The translations under genes were made by a program, and so were the position numbers. From Hyphomicrobiales bacterium (GTDB lineage Bacteria; Pseudomonadota; Alphaproteobacteria; Rhizobiales; Beijerinckiaceae), in assembly GCA_900466745.1 (NCBI GenBank), contig UBNE01000007.1:83113-147112 (forward strand): a stretch of DNA of 64,000 nucleotides. The letters run 5' to 3'. Positions 20,888-30,221 of this stretch are shown here, one piece after another. Numbering within the stretch: the stretch's first letter is position 1; each line of letters begins with the position of its first letter. The notes beneath the pieces were generated by a model. It ran no database searches and was not told the origin of the DNA. It saw only the letters and a list, made by a program, of their open reading frames with translations.

Positions 20888-22115
20888 CGTTATCCGTCTT
20901 GCGGAACGGTGCCTCGGCTTCCAGCGCCGCCTGCGCCGCCGCGATCTGCGCGCGCTCCTGCGCCAGGTAGTTTGCGACCGGCCGCCGCAGCCCCGGATCG
21001 GCGATATGGTGCAGCGAGCGGGTGACGACCGGCCGGTAGCCGCGCGCCAGCTTGTGCTCGCCCTGCGCCCCGGCCTCGACGCGGGAAAGGCGATGCGCGA
21101 TCGCATAGTCGATGGCCTGATGGTAGCAGAGCTCGAAATGCAGGAAGGGGTGGTCCTCGATGCAGCCCCAGTTGCGGCCGTAGAGCGTGTTGGCGCCGCG
21201 GAAATTGATCGCGCCGGCGATATGGCGCCCGGCGCGGCGCGCCATCATCAGCACGATGCGCTCGCCCATCGCCGCGCCGACGCGGGAGAAGAATTCGCGG
21301 TTGAGATAGGGCCGGCCCCATTTGCGCGAGCCGGTGTCCTGGTAGAAGCCGTAGAAATCGTCCCAGACCGCTTCCGTCAGCTCGCGGCCCGACAAAGCCT
21401 CGACGGTGATGCCGGCCGAGAGCGCCTCGCGCCGCTCGCGCTTCAGCGCCTTGCGCTTGCGCGAGGCCAGGGTCGCGAGGAAGTCGTCATAGCTGGCGAA
21501 GGCCTCGTTGCGCCAATGGAACTGCAGGTCGTTGCGTTCGAGATAGCCGGCCTGCTTCAGCGCCGCGACATCGGGATCCTGCGCGAAGGTGACGTGGACG
21601 GAGGAGGCCTGCGTCTGCGCGCGCAAGGCCTCCAGCCCGGCGATCAGTGCCGCCCGTGCCTCCTCGGCGCGCGGCGTGTCCGCCACCAGCAGCCGCGGGC
21701 CGGTCGCAGGGGTGAAGGGCGCGGCGACCTGGAGCTTCGGATAGTAGCGGCCGCCGGCGCGCTCATAGGCATCGGCCCAGCCATGGTCGAAGACATATTC
21801 GCCCTGGCTGTGGCTCTTCAGGAAGCTGGGCGCCGCGGCGAGGATCCGCCCGGCTTCGTCCTCCACCACCAGATAGGCCGGAGACCAGCCGGAGCGGCCG
21901 CCGATGCAGCGGCTTTCCTCCAGCGCCAGCAGGAATTCATGGCTGACGAAGGGATTGTCGCGGTCGATCCCGCCGTCGTTCTGCGGAGGGCAGGGCGCCG
22001 CGAGGGCGTCCTGCAGGGCGCGGGGGTTGGCGCAGGCATTCCAGGCGCCGGCGGGGACGGCCTTGAGCGAGGTCGCGACGCGGACGGCGAGACCTGCCTC
22101 AGGGCCGTCGCTCAA
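20880..22115 (-). CDS. FemAB-like / DUF482 GNAT-fold acyltransferase
   Basis: 411 aa soluble protein of the peptidoglycan-recognition FemAB-like group (DUF482). Typical pieces: NPFVSHEFLLALEESRC near the start, FLKSHSQGEYVFDHGWADAYERA (blocks KSHSQGEYVFDHGW and ADAYERAG), YYPKLQVAAPFTPATGPRLL, and late ALYGRNWG-like ANTLYGRNWGC and FELCYHQAIDYAI. The enzyme is predicted to transfer an acyl or aminoacyl group; substrate unknown. Overlaps the GDPD gene by 4 bp upstream and the unknown gene by 8 bp downstream. Confidence 0.86.
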   Translation of the reverse strand: MSDGPEAGLAVRVATSLKAVPAGAWNACANPRALQDALAAPCPPQNDGGIDRDNPFVSHEFLLALEESRCIGGRSGWSPAYLVVEDEAGRILAAAPSFLKSHSQGEYVFDHGWADAYERAGGRYYPKLQVAAPFTPATGPRLLVADTPRAEEARAALIAGLEALRAQTQASSVHVTFAQDPDVAALKQAGYLERNDLQFHWRNEAFASYDDFLATLASRKRKALKRERREALSAGITVEALSGRELTEAVWDDFYGFYQDTGSRKWGRPYLNREFFSRVGAAMGERIVLMMARRAGRHIAGAINFRGANTLYGRNWGCIEDHPFLHFELCYHQAIDYAIAHRLSRVEAGAQGEHKLARGYRPVVTRSLHHIADPGLRRPVANYLAQERAQIAAAQAALEAEAPFRKTDNDD

Positions 22116-22891
22116 GGACGGAAGCCCTCGAACACCATCTGGTCGGCGAAGCGCGCCGCCCGCTGCCGTTCCTCGGGCGTGCGGACCGTCCAGCTCATCA
22201 GCGGCATCCCGACGACGTTGCGGCAGAGATAGGGCGCGGCGCTTTCGAGATCCGCGACCTTCCAGGAGAGGAAGTCCGGCCGGCTTTCGGTGAAGTGCAG
22301 CAGATTGGCGAGCGCATGCTTCCGTTCGGGCGAGAGCCTGTCGTAATCGCCGTAATCATAGGCGTTCATCGCGACGATTCCGCGGGGGATCTGCGGCGCG
22401 AGCGTGCGCAGCGCGGTCACGATCTCGGGATCGAAGGATTTGATCACGATCGGCTGGCCCGCATGGCCGGCCAGCACTTCGGCCGTGCGTTTCGTCAGGG
22501 CGAGATTGCCGTCGAAGCGGCTCTTGATCTCGACGACGAGCGGGACGCGGCCGCCGATCAGGTCGAGGAAGGCGGAAAGCGTCAGGATCGGGTCGTTCGA
22601 GCCCTTGAGCGCGATCCTGCCCAGCTCGGCGGCGGTCCTGGCGGCGACCGGGCCGGTCTCTTCCGTCAAACGGTCGAGCACGAAGTCGTGGAACACCACG
22701 GCCTCGCCATCGGCGGTGAGCTGCACGTCGCATTCGATGCCGAAGCCGCCGGCGATGGCGGCCTTCGCCGCCGAGGGGCTGTTCTCGATCACGCCGGCGG
22801 CGAGGTCGTGCAGGCCGCGATGGGCGATCGGCTTCGCCACCAGCCAGCCGAGATCGGGGCGGGCGGCGTCTTTCGCGGAGCGCGCGGTCAT
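22112..22891 (-). CDS. Glycerophosphodiester phosphodiesterase
   Basis: 259 aa GDPD-fold enzyme that cleaves glycerophosphodiesters to glycerol-3-phosphate and alcohol. Active-site elements: IAHRGLHD (HRG), ENSPSAAKAAI, the metal-binding ECDVQLTADGE (E-x-D) and VVFHDFVLDRLT (HD). VVEIKSRFDG and IVIKSFDPEIV match the later metal/base positions. No signal peptide, so cytoplasmic. ATGA overlaps with both neighbours show strict coupling to the RidA and FemAB-like genes. Confidence 0.93.
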   Translation of the reverse strand: MTARSAKDAARPDLGWLVAKPIAHRGLHDLAAGVIENSPSAAKAAIAGGFGIECDVQLTADGEAVVFHDFVLDRLTEETGPVAARTAAELGRIALKGSNDPILTLSAFLDLIGGRVPLVVEIKSRFDGNLALTKRTAEVLAGHAGQPIVIKSFDPEIVTALRTLAPQIPRGIVAMNAYDYGDYDRLSPERKHALANLLHFTESRPDFLSWKVADLESAAPYLCRNVVGMPLMSWTVRTPEERQRAARFADQMVFEGFRP

Positions 22892-23364
22892 CAGGCGATC
22901 TCGAACATCGCTTCGACCTCGACCGCGGCATCGGCCGGCAATTCGGCGACGCCGACGGTCGAGCGGGCGTGGCGGCCCTTGTCGCCCAGAACCTCGACCA
23001 TCAGGTCGGAGGCGCCGTTCATGATCGCGGGCAGGGCGGCGAAATGCGGGACGGCGTTGATGAAGCCGCCGAGGCGCACGCAGCGCACGATCCGGCCGAG
23101 ATCGCCGTCGAGGGCGGCCTTGGCCTGGGCCAGCACGTTGATGGCGCAGAGCCGCGCCGCCTCCAGCCCCGCCTCGTTGAAGATCTCGCCGCCGAGCTTG
23201 CCCTTGTGCTTGTCGGAGAGCTTGCCGTCGGGGCCGAAGCAGATCTGGCCCGAGATGACCAGCAGCTTGCCGGTGATGACATAGGGCACGTAGTTGGCGA
23301 TGGGGGCCGCGGGAGCCGGAAGGGTGATGCCGAGTTCGGCGAGCTTGGTGTCGACGGCGTTCAT
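22891..23364 (-). CDS. RidA family protein (YjgF/YER057c/UK114)
   Basis: 157 aa, the longer RidA variety. Archetypal RidA deaminates reactive enamine/imine intermediates from PLP enzymes. Seen: VPYVITGKLLVISGQICFGPDG (blocks YVITGKLLVISGQ and CFGPDG), RLCAINVLAQAKAALDG, IVRCVRLGGFINAVPHF with the conserved Arg, and GRHARSTVGVAELPADAAVEVE. Start set at the ATG at 23364 because residues upstream are not family-like. First gene of the four-gene minus-strand operon. Confidence 0.92.
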   Translation of the reverse strand: MNAVDTKLAELGITLPAPAAPIANYVPYVITGKLLVISGQICFGPDGKLSDKHKGKLGGEIFNEAGLEAARLCAINVLAQAKAALDGDLGRIVRCVRLGGFINAVPHFAALPAIMNGASDLMVEVLGDKGRHARSTVGVAELPADAAVEVEAMFEIA

Positions 23365-23557
23365 GGTCCTGGCTCCATCTGACGGGGTGCCGCGCGGGCA
23401 GGCGTCTTTCATGGCCGATGGCCCGACGCCCCGCAAGCGCCGCGGCATGCCGGGCGGGCAGGGCGGCCTGCGCGCCGGAAGCGGGACGTTTCGCCATGTT
23501 TGCGCCATCGCGGCGATGCACCTAGATTTCGCTGACGAGAAGCGGACAAGCGATGAC

Positions 23558-24406
23558 ATGAGCGGAAGACGGTTCGGCCTTGCGGGGCGGGTTTGCGTGG
23601 CGGCGCTGCTGCTGGCGGGCGGGGCGCGGGCTCAGGGGGCCGCGCCGGATAAGGCGAACGAGGCGGTGGTGCTGGCGCCGCATCGCGCGGTCTACGACCT
23701 CGTCCTCGACAACACCAAGCCTTCGGGCAACATCGAGACGGCCAAGGGGCGCATCGCCTTCGAGTTCACCGGCGACGCCTGCGAGGGCTATGCGCTCTCC
23801 TTCCGCCAGGTGACCCAGCTCGGCACCGAGGCGGGGCCGCGCGTCGTCGACGCCCGCACCACCAGCTTCGAGGCCGGCGACGGCGCGAGCTACCGCTTCA
23901 AGACCGAAAGCTCTTCCGGCGGGGCCAAGCCCGAGACGGTCGACGGCACGGCCGAGAAGGCCGGCGGCGGCTACGAGGTCAAGCTGCGCCAGCCCAAGGC
24001 CGAGACGCATCGCGAGGCGACCGACGCGCTGTTCCCGAACGCGCAGATGAAGGCGGTGATCCAGGCGGCGCGCGCCGGCAGGAACACGCTGAACGTGCGG
24101 CTCTACGACGGCGCCAACAACGGCAAGGAGGTCTACGACACGCTCTCGATCATCGGGAAGCGGATCGAGGGCGAGCCCTCCGAGAAGCCGCTGCAGCGCC
24201 CGGAATTCGAGAAGATCGCGCGCTGGCCGGTCTCGATCTCCTACTACAAGACGGGCTCGGGCGAATCGACGCCGTCCTACACCATCTCCTTCGAGCTCTA
24301 CGAGAACGGCGTCACCGGCGCGATCCATCTCGACTATGGCAGCTTCTCGCTGCGCGGCACGCTCACCCGTCTGGATCTTCTTCCTCAGCAGCGTTGCGCG
24401 AAGTAG
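23558..24406 (+). CDS. eipB: Cell envelope integrity protein EipB (DUF1849)
   Basis: 282 aa periplasmic protein with a clear signal peptide ([17 protein letters not shown], cleavage after ARA). DUF1849/EipB proteins form a spiral beta-barrel in the periplasm and support envelope integrity in Brucella. Seen: [13 protein letters not shown] near the start, [17 protein letters not shown] and the C-terminal [10 protein letters not shown]75 and C280 correspond to the disulfide known in Brucella EipB. The ATG at 23558 is chosen because it sits directly before the signal peptide. The last 44 bp overlap the convergent dinB gene. Confidence 0.93.
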   Translation: MSGRRFGLAGRVCVAALLLAGGARAQGAAPDKANEAVVLAPHRAVYDLVLDNTKPSGNIETAKGRIAFEFTGDACEGYALSFRQVTQLGTEAGPRVVDARTTSFEAGDGASYRFKTESSSGGAKPETVDGTAEKAGGGYEVKLRQPKAETHREATDALFPNAQMKAVIQAARAGRNTLNVRLYDGANNGKEVYDTLSIIGKRIEGEPSEKPLQRPEFEKIARWPVSISYYKTGSGESTPSYTISFELYENGVTGAIHLDYGSFSLRGTLTRLDLLPQQRCAK

Positions 24407-25691
24407 CCGGCTCGGCCGGGCCGCGCTGCGGCAGGCGCAGGCTCAGGCCCCGGCCGATGGCGGCGTCGCCGAAGCGGGCGCGCAGCGCATCGAGCGCGCC
24501 CTCCATCGCCTTGAGCCGCGGCGTGACGGTATCGGCGAGGTCGCCATGGTCGGCCTCGACCGGCGGGCTGAAATCGCTCGCGCCGATGCCGATCAGCCGG
24601 TAGCGCAGACCCTTGCATTCCCGCTTCAGCAGGTCGCGCCCGGCGGCGAAGAGCCGGGCGGCGAGCTGGGTCGGCTCGGGCAGGCGCGCCGCGCGGGTGA
24701 CGCTCTGGAAATCCGCGGTCTTGAGCTTCAGCGTGATGGTGCGGCCGGCGAGCTCCTGCGCCTTCAGCCGTTTCGAGGTCTTTTCGCAGAGCCGCCAGAG
24801 GATCGGCTCCAGATCCTCGAAGGCCGAGAGGTCGACGTCCAGCGTGGTCTCGCTGGAGACGCTCTTGGTCTCGCGCTCCGGCGTGACCTGGCGCGGATCG
24901 ATGCCGTTGGCGAGGTTCTTCAATCGCGGACCGTCCTTGCCGGCGAGGCGGAAGAGCCTGTCGACCGGCGCCTCGCGCAGATCGCCGATCAATTTGAAGC
25001 CGCCCTCGGCCAGCCTGGCGACCCCCGCCGGTCCCATGCCGGGAATGAGCCCGACCGGCTTGTCGGCGAGGAAGGCTACGGCCTCGGCCCGGCCGATGAT
25101 CGAGAAGCCACGCGGCTTGTCGAGGTCGGAGGCGACCTTGGCCAGGAACTTGGCATAGGACAGCCCGACCGAGACGGTGATGCCGAGCGCATCCTCGACG
25201 CGCCTGGCGAAGCGCGCCAGCGTCGCGGCGGGGCTGGCATGGTGCAGCCGCTCGGTGCCCGCGAGGTCGAGGAAGGCCTCGTCGATGGAGAGCGGCTCGA
25301 CCAGCGGGGTCAGGTCCCGCATCATCTGGCGGACCTCGCGGCCGACGGCGGCGTATTTCGCCATGTTCGGCTTGATCACCACGGCGTCGGGGCAGGCCTT
25401 CAGCGCCTTGAACATCGGCATGGCCGAGCGCACGCCATAGGTGCGGGCGATGTAGCAGCAGGTCGAGACGACGCCGCGCTTGCCGCCGCCGACGATCACC
25501 GGCTTGTCCTGCAGGCTCGGATCGTCGCGCTTCTCGATCGTGGCGTAGAAGGCGTCGCAGTCGATATGGGCGAGGCTCAGGGCGTCGCGCTCGGCATGGC
25601 AGACCAGCCGCGGCGAGCCGCAGGCCGGGCAGCGCCGCAGGGGGCCGGCCGCCTCATGGTCGCTCAGGCAGTCGCGGCACAGGCTGCGCAC
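24363..25691 (-). CDS. dinB: DNA polymerase IV (Y-family)
   Basis: 442 aa error-prone translesion polymerase. After an N-terminal extension with CRDC and CPACG pairs (C5, C8, C21, C24), which look like a small zinc ribbon absent from E. coli DinB, comes the polymerase core: [19 protein letters not shown] (D-x-D metal site), [29 protein letters not shown] (second metal site), then helix-hairpin-helix and little finger. The first gene of the pair is DUF3572, 18 bp upstream. I saw no GTTC-N7-GTTC LexA box in the visible promoter region. Confidence 0.95.
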   Translation of the reverse strand: MRSLCRDCLSDHEAAGPLRRCPACGSPRLVCHAERDALSLAHIDCDAFYATIEKRDDPSLQDKPVIVGGGKRGVVSTCCYIARTYGVRSAMPMFKALKACPDAVVIKPNMAKYAAVGREVRQMMRDLTPLVEPLSIDEAFLDLAGTERLHHASPAATLARFARRVEDALGITVSVGLSYAKFLAKVASDLDKPRGFSIIGRAEAVAFLADKPVGLIPGMGPAGVARLAEGGFKLIGDLREAPVDRLFRLAGKDGPRLKNLANGIDPRQVTPERETKSVSSETTLDVDLSAFEDLEPILWRLCEKTSKRLKAQELAGRTITLKLKTADFQSVTRAARLPEPTQLAARLFAAGRDLLKRECKGLRYRLIGIGASDFSPPVEADHGDLADTVTPRLKAMEGALDALRARFGDAAIGRGLSLRLPQRGPAEPATSRNAAEEEDPDG

Positions 25692-25709
25692 GCGCGGGGC
25701 TCCGCTCGC

Positions 25710-26006
25710 TCAGGCGAAATCGCCGGGTCCGGGCGCCTCGCCGGCGAGGCGGCGGCGGGCCTGCGCCACGATTTCCGGATTCAGCCTTAAATTTCCGGCA
25801 AATTCGAGCAGGAGCGAATCGCTCGATCCGATATGCTCGAGCACGGCGGCGAGAAAGCCGGGCTCGCTGGCGGCGGCGCGCAGATTCGCCGGATCGAGCC
25901 CGGTCGAGGCCAGAAACGGGCCGATTCGCTCGGGTTCGGAGGCGAGGAAGCCCAGCGCCTGGACCGCCAGCGTTTCGGCGTCTTCGAAGCTCTGTCGCGG
26001 TGCCAT
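25710..26006 (-). CDS. DUF3572 family protein
   Basis: 98 aa alpha-helical protein, typical of Hyphomicrobiales. The family-like core is ETLAVQALGFLASEPERIGPFLASTGLDP with AAASEPGFLAAVLEHIGSSDSLLLEFA (given here only as landmarks at about residues 11-39 and 45-71). Function unknown. It sits 18 bp upstream of dinB on the same strand, an arrangement suggesting one transcript. Confidence 0.85.
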   Translation of the reverse strand: MAPRQSFEDAETLAVQALGFLASEPERIGPFLASTGLDPANLRAAASEPGFLAAVLEHIGSSDSLLLEFAGNLRLNPEIVAQARRRLAGEAPGPGDFA

Positions 26007-26139
26007 CGGGGCCTTCGTGTCGCGTATCGGATTTGCGTTTCGTCAACCGCTGGCATGCTAGCACATTTCGCGAACGAAGCCGCCAGGCCGGGCTCCGCTT
26101 CCAGCGGATTTTCGGCGGCGCAGAATGAAGGGCGGCCGG

Positions 26140-26508
26140 ATGAAGACGGTTCTGATCGTCGAGGACAACGAGCTCAACATGAAGCTCTTCAACGACCTGC
26201 TGGAGGCGCATGGCTATGCCACGCTCAAGACCTCCGACGGGATCGAGGCCATCGAGCTGGCGCGCACCCACCGCCCCGACCTGATCCTGATGGACATCCA
26301 GTTGCCGGAGGTGTCCGGGCTCGAGGTGACGAAATGGATCAAGGAGGATGACGACCTCAAGGCTATTCCCGTGGTGGCGGTCACCGCCTTCGCGATGAAG
26401 GGCGACGAGGAGCGCATCCGCGAGGGCGGCTGCGAGGCCTATCTCTCGAAGCCGATCTCGGTGGCGAAATTCCTGGAGACCGTCCGTACCTATGCCGGCG
26501 AAGCCTAG
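26140..26508 (+). CDS. divK: Cell-cycle response regulator DivK
   Basis: 122 aa single-domain receiver. Very close to Caulobacter Div[40 protein letters not shown] with phospho-acceptor D52, [20 protein letters not shown] and the KPI switch loop. It controls the DivJ/PleC-DivL-CckA-CtrA pathway. An in-frame ATG at 26125 would add MKGGR; I prefer 26140, which restores the family N-terminus. pleD follows after 85 bp, the classic operon. Confidence 0.95.
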   Translation: MKTVLIVEDNELNMKLFNDLLEAHGYATLKTSDGIEAIELARTHRPDLILMDIQLPEVSGLEVTKWIKEDDDLKAIPVVAVTAFAMKGDEERIREGGCEAYLSKPISVAKFLETVRTYAGEA

Positions 26509-26593
26509 GGCGCGGCACCCGCAGGGCGTGGGCGCCTCGCGGGGACAGCCGGCGCCGCAACGAAGAGACCGCTTTTAAGACGAAAGTCGTTCC

Positions 26594-27970
26594 ATGTCCG
26601 CTCGCGTCCTCGTCATCGACGACGTCCCCGCCAATCTGAGGCTGCTCGAAGCGAAGCTTTCGGCGGAGTATTTCGAGGTGCTCACGGCGACCAGCGGCCC
26701 GGACGCGCTGGCGATCTGCGAGCGCGGCGAGCCCGACATCGTGCTGCTCGACGTGATGATGCCCGGCATGAACGGCTTCGAGGTCTGCCGCCGGCTCAAG
26801 AGCACGCCCGCGACGGCGCATATCCCGGTGGTGATCGTCACGGCGCTCGACCAGCCGCGCGACCGGCTGCAGGGGCTCGATGCCGGCGCCGACGACTTCC
26901 TGACCAAGCCGCTCGACGATGCGGCGCTGTTCGCCCGCGTCCGCAGCCTTGCCCGGCTGAAGGCGATGACGGACGAGTTGCGCAACCGCGCCGTCGCGTC
27001 GCGGCGCCTCGGCATCGCCGACCCGCTCGTGGCGGCGGCGGCCGAGACCGGCCTGAACGGCCGCGTCCTGCTGGTCGAGGATCGCCCGGCGATCGCCGAC
27101 CGCCTGGAGAACGCCCTCTCGGCCTTCCATCTCGTCTCGGTCGAGACGGATGCGCGGCAGGCGGTCCAGCGCGCCTGCGAGGAGGATTACGACAGCGTCC
27201 TGATCAGCCTCGATCTCGAAGGGCAGGACGGCTTGCGCCTGTGCAGCCAGATCCGCTCGCTCGATCGCACGCGCGACATGTCGGTGCTGCTGATGGGAGA
27301 GGTCGAGAATCGCGCGCGCATCCTGCGCGGGCTCGAGATCGGCGCCCATGATTTCCTGCTCCGCCCGATCGACCGCAACGAGCTGCTCGCCCGGGTACGC
27401 ACCCAGATCCGGCGCAAGCGCTTCACCGACCGGCTGCGCGACAGCCTGCAATCCTCGATGGAAATGGCGGTGCTGGACCAGCTCACGGGGCTGCACAACC
27501 GGCGCTTCATGGACACGCGCCTGGCGGAGATGTTCGACGAATCCGCCTTGCGGGCGCGGGCGCTGTCGCTGCTGGTGCTCGATGTCGACCACTTCAAGGC
27601 GGTCAACGACAGTTGGGGTCACGATGCCGGCGACGAGGTGCTCAAGGAGTTCGCCGAGCGCGTGCGGGCCTGCACGCGCGGCATCGACCTGGTGGCGCGG
27701 ATGGGCGGCGAGGAGGTCGTGGTGGTGCTGCCGGATACCGGGCCCAAGGCGGCCTATGCCGTGGCGGAGCGGATTCGCGAGCGCGTCGAGGGATCGCCTT
27801 TCCCGATCTACGGCGCGACCCGCGAGATCCCCGTCACCGTCTCGATCGGGGTGGCGAGCCGCAGGGCGGGCGACGCATCCTGCGCCGATGTCATGAAACG
27901 CGCCGACGATGCGCTCTACCGGGCCAAGGCCGGCGGCCGCAACCAGGTGATCGTCGCCAGCGCCGCCTGA
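26594..27970 (+). CDS. pleD: PleD-type response regulator / diguanylate cyclase
   Basis: 458 aa. Two receiver domains (REC1 residues about 4-120 with phospho-acceptor D53; REC2 about 157-272, with the degenerate adaptor sequence SLDLEGQ) and a GGDEF domain (about 290-455). The active-site loop reads GGEEV at 371-375 instead of GGEEF; the two acidic residues are kept. The inhibitory I-site RGID (362-365) lies five residues upstream, so product inhibition is expected. PleD makes c-di-GMP at the pole that sheds its flagellum. Start at 26594 (MSARVLVIDD) is normal. Confidence 0.95.
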   Translation: MSARVLVIDDVPANLRLLEAKLSAEYFEVLTATSGPDALAICERGEPDIVLLDVMMPGMNGFEVCRRLKSTPATAHIPVVIVTALDQPRDRLQGLDAGADDFLTKPLDDAALFARVRSLARLKAMTDELRNRAVASRRLGIADPLVAAAAETGLNGRVLLVEDRPAIADRLENALSAFHLVSVETDARQAVQRACEEDYDSVLISLDLEGQDGLRLCSQIRSLDRTRDMSVLLMGEVENRARILRGLEIGAHDFLLRPIDRNELLARVRTQIRRKRFTDRLRDSLQSSMEMAVLDQLTGLHNRRFMDTRLAEMFDESALRARALSLLVLDVDHFKAVNDSWGHDAGDEVLKEFAERVRACTRGIDLVARMGGEEVVVVLPDTGPKAAYAVAERIRERVEGSPFPIYGATREIPVTVSIGVASRRAGDASCADVMKRADDALYRAKAGGRNQVIVASAA

Positions 27971-28520
27971 GCCTGGATCGCTCACCTCCCGGATAAGCCC
28001 CTTCCGCTAAGTCATTGCATCGGCACGGCGATCATGACGTTGAGGCAGAATGCGGGATTTCAAGCTCAAATCCGCCCGGTAAGGTTAAGAAACGATGGAT
28101 GCCGGGGAATCGGTCGTATTCGATTGATTCGTTTCGATCGAATTGTAAGGGTTTCCGCAACGCAGCCGCAGCGCTGCACGGCAACGCCCCTCGGAAACCC
28201 AGGTCCGCCGCATCTCCTGGGCGACTGAAGGGCTCGGCCGGCCGGTAGCGGAATTCTGGCCTCCTCAGACCCGCCGCCGGCCGGCCACCCCATCGGCCTC
28301 CTGCGCTGCGAAAACGCCGATGGGAGCCGCTCCGCCTCCTGCCGCGGCGCGCCCGCCGGACGAGCCGGCGCCTCCCGTATCCCGGCTGCGTTCCGCCTCC
28401 GCGGCGAAGCTTCGCCGCAACGCCTCGATCCATTCGACGGGAATTCTTGCAGGCGGCGAGGTTGCGGCCTCGGGCTGCGGCGGCCGAAGCGGGGGTTGGG
28501 CCGGGCAATCGCGGCCGGAA
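27971..28520. other. Gene-free 550-bp stretch between pleD and rpmG, with one long hairpin
   Basis: No convincing coding frame: the open frames are Arg/Gly-rich noise. An AT-richer patch at about 28080-28150 precedes an inverted repeat, GGGTTTCCG (28149-28157) with CGGAAACCC (28192-28200), enclosing the 10-bp palindrome GCAGCGCTGC at 28168-28177. This could be a structured RNA or a pleD terminator. Confidence 0.5.
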
Positions 28521-28554
28521 ACGCAAAAGCCGCCCCGAAGGGCGGCTTTGCAAG
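28521..28554 (-). terminator. Intrinsic terminator of rpmG
   Basis: Stem GCAAAAGCCGCC (28523-28534) pairs with GGCGGCTTTGC (28541-28551), loop CCGAAG. In the minus direction the stem is followed by TTTTGCGTTT. It lies 26 bp beyond the rpmG stop. Confidence 0.85.
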
Positions 28555-28579
28555 GTGTCGGGATCGTGAGGCGAGGGCC

Positions 28580-28747
28580 TTACTTGATCTTGGTTTCCTT
28601 GAACTCGACGTGCTTGCGCGCGATCGGGTCGTACTTCTTCTTCGACATCTTTTCCGTCATCGTGCGCGAGTTCTTCTTCGTCACGTAGAAGAAGCCGGTG
28701 TCGGCGGTCGAAAGCAGCTTGATCTTGATCGTCACGGCCTTGGCCAT
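28580..28747 (-). CDS. rpmG: 50S ribosomal protein L33
   Basis: 55 aa, missed by simple length filters. The peptide begins [14 protein letters not shown], has the L33 core [16 protein letters not shown] and ends [11 protein letters not shown]. It is the Cys-free form, lacking the CxxC zinc ribbon of the C+ paralogues. Very lysine-rich, as expected. Its own terminator follows. The 5' leader is short and AGGATAAGCCC precedes the ATG. Confidence 0.96.
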   Translation of the reverse strand: MAKAVTIKIKLLSTADTGFFYVTKKNSRTMTEKMSKKKYDPIARKHVEFKETKIK

Positions 28748-28917
28748 GGGCTTATCCTCGAACCATGCGGGCCTTGGCGGACCCTCAGAAAAGAAAATGG
28801 CCGGGGTGGCCCGGCAAACCGTCAGCGCGGGAAATGCCGCAAAGGGGCGGTGAAGTCAAGGAAGATTAGCGCCGCTCCGGCGCTTCGTCGCAAGGTGGGC
28901 CTTGCATCCTTGACGCG

Positions 28918-29032
28918 GTCATCCCGGGCGACCGCAGGGAGACCCGGGAGCCAGGCCGGAGCCTTTCCGATTGATGCTCGGGCATGGATCCCGGATCACC
29001 GCTGCGCTCCGTCCGGGATGGCCTGCTCTGCC
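28918..29032. repeat. Intergenic palindromic repeat, full two-arm copy
   Basis: Starts GTCATCCCGGGC and ends GTCCGGGATGGCC, with the inner arm GGCATGGATCCCGGATC on the right; the left inner arm is diverged (GACCCGGGAGCCAGGCC). Placed between rpmG and the 3' end of the NUDIX gene. Confidence 0.75.
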
Positions 29033-29043
29033 AGGCGGTCCTT

Positions 29044-29778
29044 TCAAAGCTCCTCGCGGACGAAGCTGCCGCGCTTCTCCCAGTAGAACGGAACCGGCAA
29101 ATAGGGCGCGAAACCCGCCTCGATGCGCGCCTCTACCTCCTGGATGATGACCTTGGTGATGGTCGGCAGGTCGAGTTCCTTGGCCTCGTCGAAATCGACC
29201 CAGACGAGATCGGTCAGCTCCGAATCCGGCCCGGTCACCCCGTCGATCTTCTTGGCCAGCCCCGAGGCGTCGATAGTGAAGAAGCGCGTGTCGAACCGCT
29301 TCGGCCGGCGCGGCGGGGTGATCGCCCGGGCGACGAAGGTGATGGCGGAGAGGTCCGGGAAGACGCCGTGGCCGGCGAAATCGGCCCAGCTTCCGTCGGG
29401 CGCGGCCGCGGGAGCGCCGAACTCGTCCGAGCCGAAGAGCAGCCCGGTTTCCTCGAAGGTCTCCCGAATCGCCGCCAGCGCCAGGGCGCGCGCCTTGGCC
29501 GCGCTCGGGCGCACCGCGCGCTTGAGCAGCCGGTCCTCGCAGATCTGCGGCAGGGCGCCGGTCGCGACCATGCGCCGGTCGCCGTCGTCGAGCCGCCCGC
29601 CCGGGAAGACGTATTTGCCCGGCATGAACTTGTGGCTCTCGTGGCGCTTGCCCATCAGCACCTTCGGCCGCGCGCTGGTGCGGTCGATGATCAGCATCGT
29701 CGCGGCGTCCTTCGGCCGCTGGTTGGCGGCGACGCGCAGGCGCTCGGTCTGCGTCAAGGTCACGGTGTGGTCTGTCAT
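29044..29778 (-). CDS. NUDIX hydrolase
   Basis: 244 aa. The Nudix box is split as in coenzyme A/nucleotide-type members: VFPGGRLDDGD, an insertion of about 30 residues, then AAIRETFEETGLL carrying the REXXEEXG metal site. Cleaves a nucleoside diphosphate linked to another moiety; substrate unknown. Starts at the ATG at 29778, overlapping the DUF983 gene by 4 bp; upstream residues in the frame are antisense-like. Last gene of the rnr-DUF983-NUDIX operon. Confidence 0.92.
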   Translation of the reverse strand: MTDHTVTLTQTERLRVAANQRPKDAATMLIIDRTSARPKVLMGKRHESHKFMPGKYVFPGGRLDDGDRRMVATGALPQICEDRLLKRAVRPSAAKARALALAAIRETFEETGLLFGSDEFGAPAAAPDGSWADFAGHGVFPDLSAITFVARAITPPRRPKRFDTRFFTIDASGLAKKIDGVTGPDSELTDLVWVDFDEAKELDLPTITKVIIQEVEARIEAGFAPYLPVPFYWEKRGSFVREEL

Positions 29779-30221
29779 GGCTGTCTTCCGCGAGGTGGCA
29801 GGGGCTGGCGCTCCGGCAGGTCCGGCTCGCCGCCGAAGCCATGCATCCGCAAGGCCCATTGCAGGCCGACGACGCCGCCCTTGACCGGCTGCATCAATGC
29901 GAAGGAGAGCAGGATGGTCAGAGCGGGCCACAACGCCATATGCCACCACATCGGCCAGTCGCCGTATTTCTCGGCGAGCAGCAGCCCGCCGACCACGACA
30001 TGGCCGACGATGGTGATGACGATATAGGGCGGCAGGTCGTCCGCGCGCTGGTGATGCAGCTCCTCGCCGCAGGATTCGCAGCGGTCGACGGGCTTGAGGA
30101 AGGCGCGGAAGAGGCGCCCCTCGCCGCAATGCGGGCAGCGGCCCCGGACGCCGCGCGTGATCGCCGGGCGCCAGTCGCGCGTCGCGGCATCGCCGGCCCG
30201 GCCATGAAGCTGAACGACCAT
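29775..30221 (-). CDS. DUF983 family membrane protein
   Basis: 148 aa. An N-terminal zinc-ribbon-like domain with CPHCGEG and CESCGEE is followed by two membrane helices (YIVITIVGHVVVGGLLLA and MALWPALTILLSFALMQP). DUF983 genes often lie beside rnr in Hyphomicrobiales; the role is unknown. Start codon and rnr stop share one base, and the NUDIX gene overlaps downstream, so all three are translationally coupled. Confidence 0.9.
   Translation of the reverse strand: MVVQLHGRAGDAATRDWRPAITRGVRGRCPHCGEGRLFRAFLKPVDRCESCGEELHHQRADDLPPYIVITIVGHVVVGGLLLAEKYGDWPMWWHMALWPALTILLSFALMQPVKGGVVGLQWALRMHGFGGEPDLPERQPLPPRGRQP

Noticed and set aside
28032..28553. 173-codon minus-strand ORF between pleD and rpmG
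   Set aside because: Arg/Gly/Pro-rich low-complexity product that reads through the rpmG terminator; no ribosome binding site.
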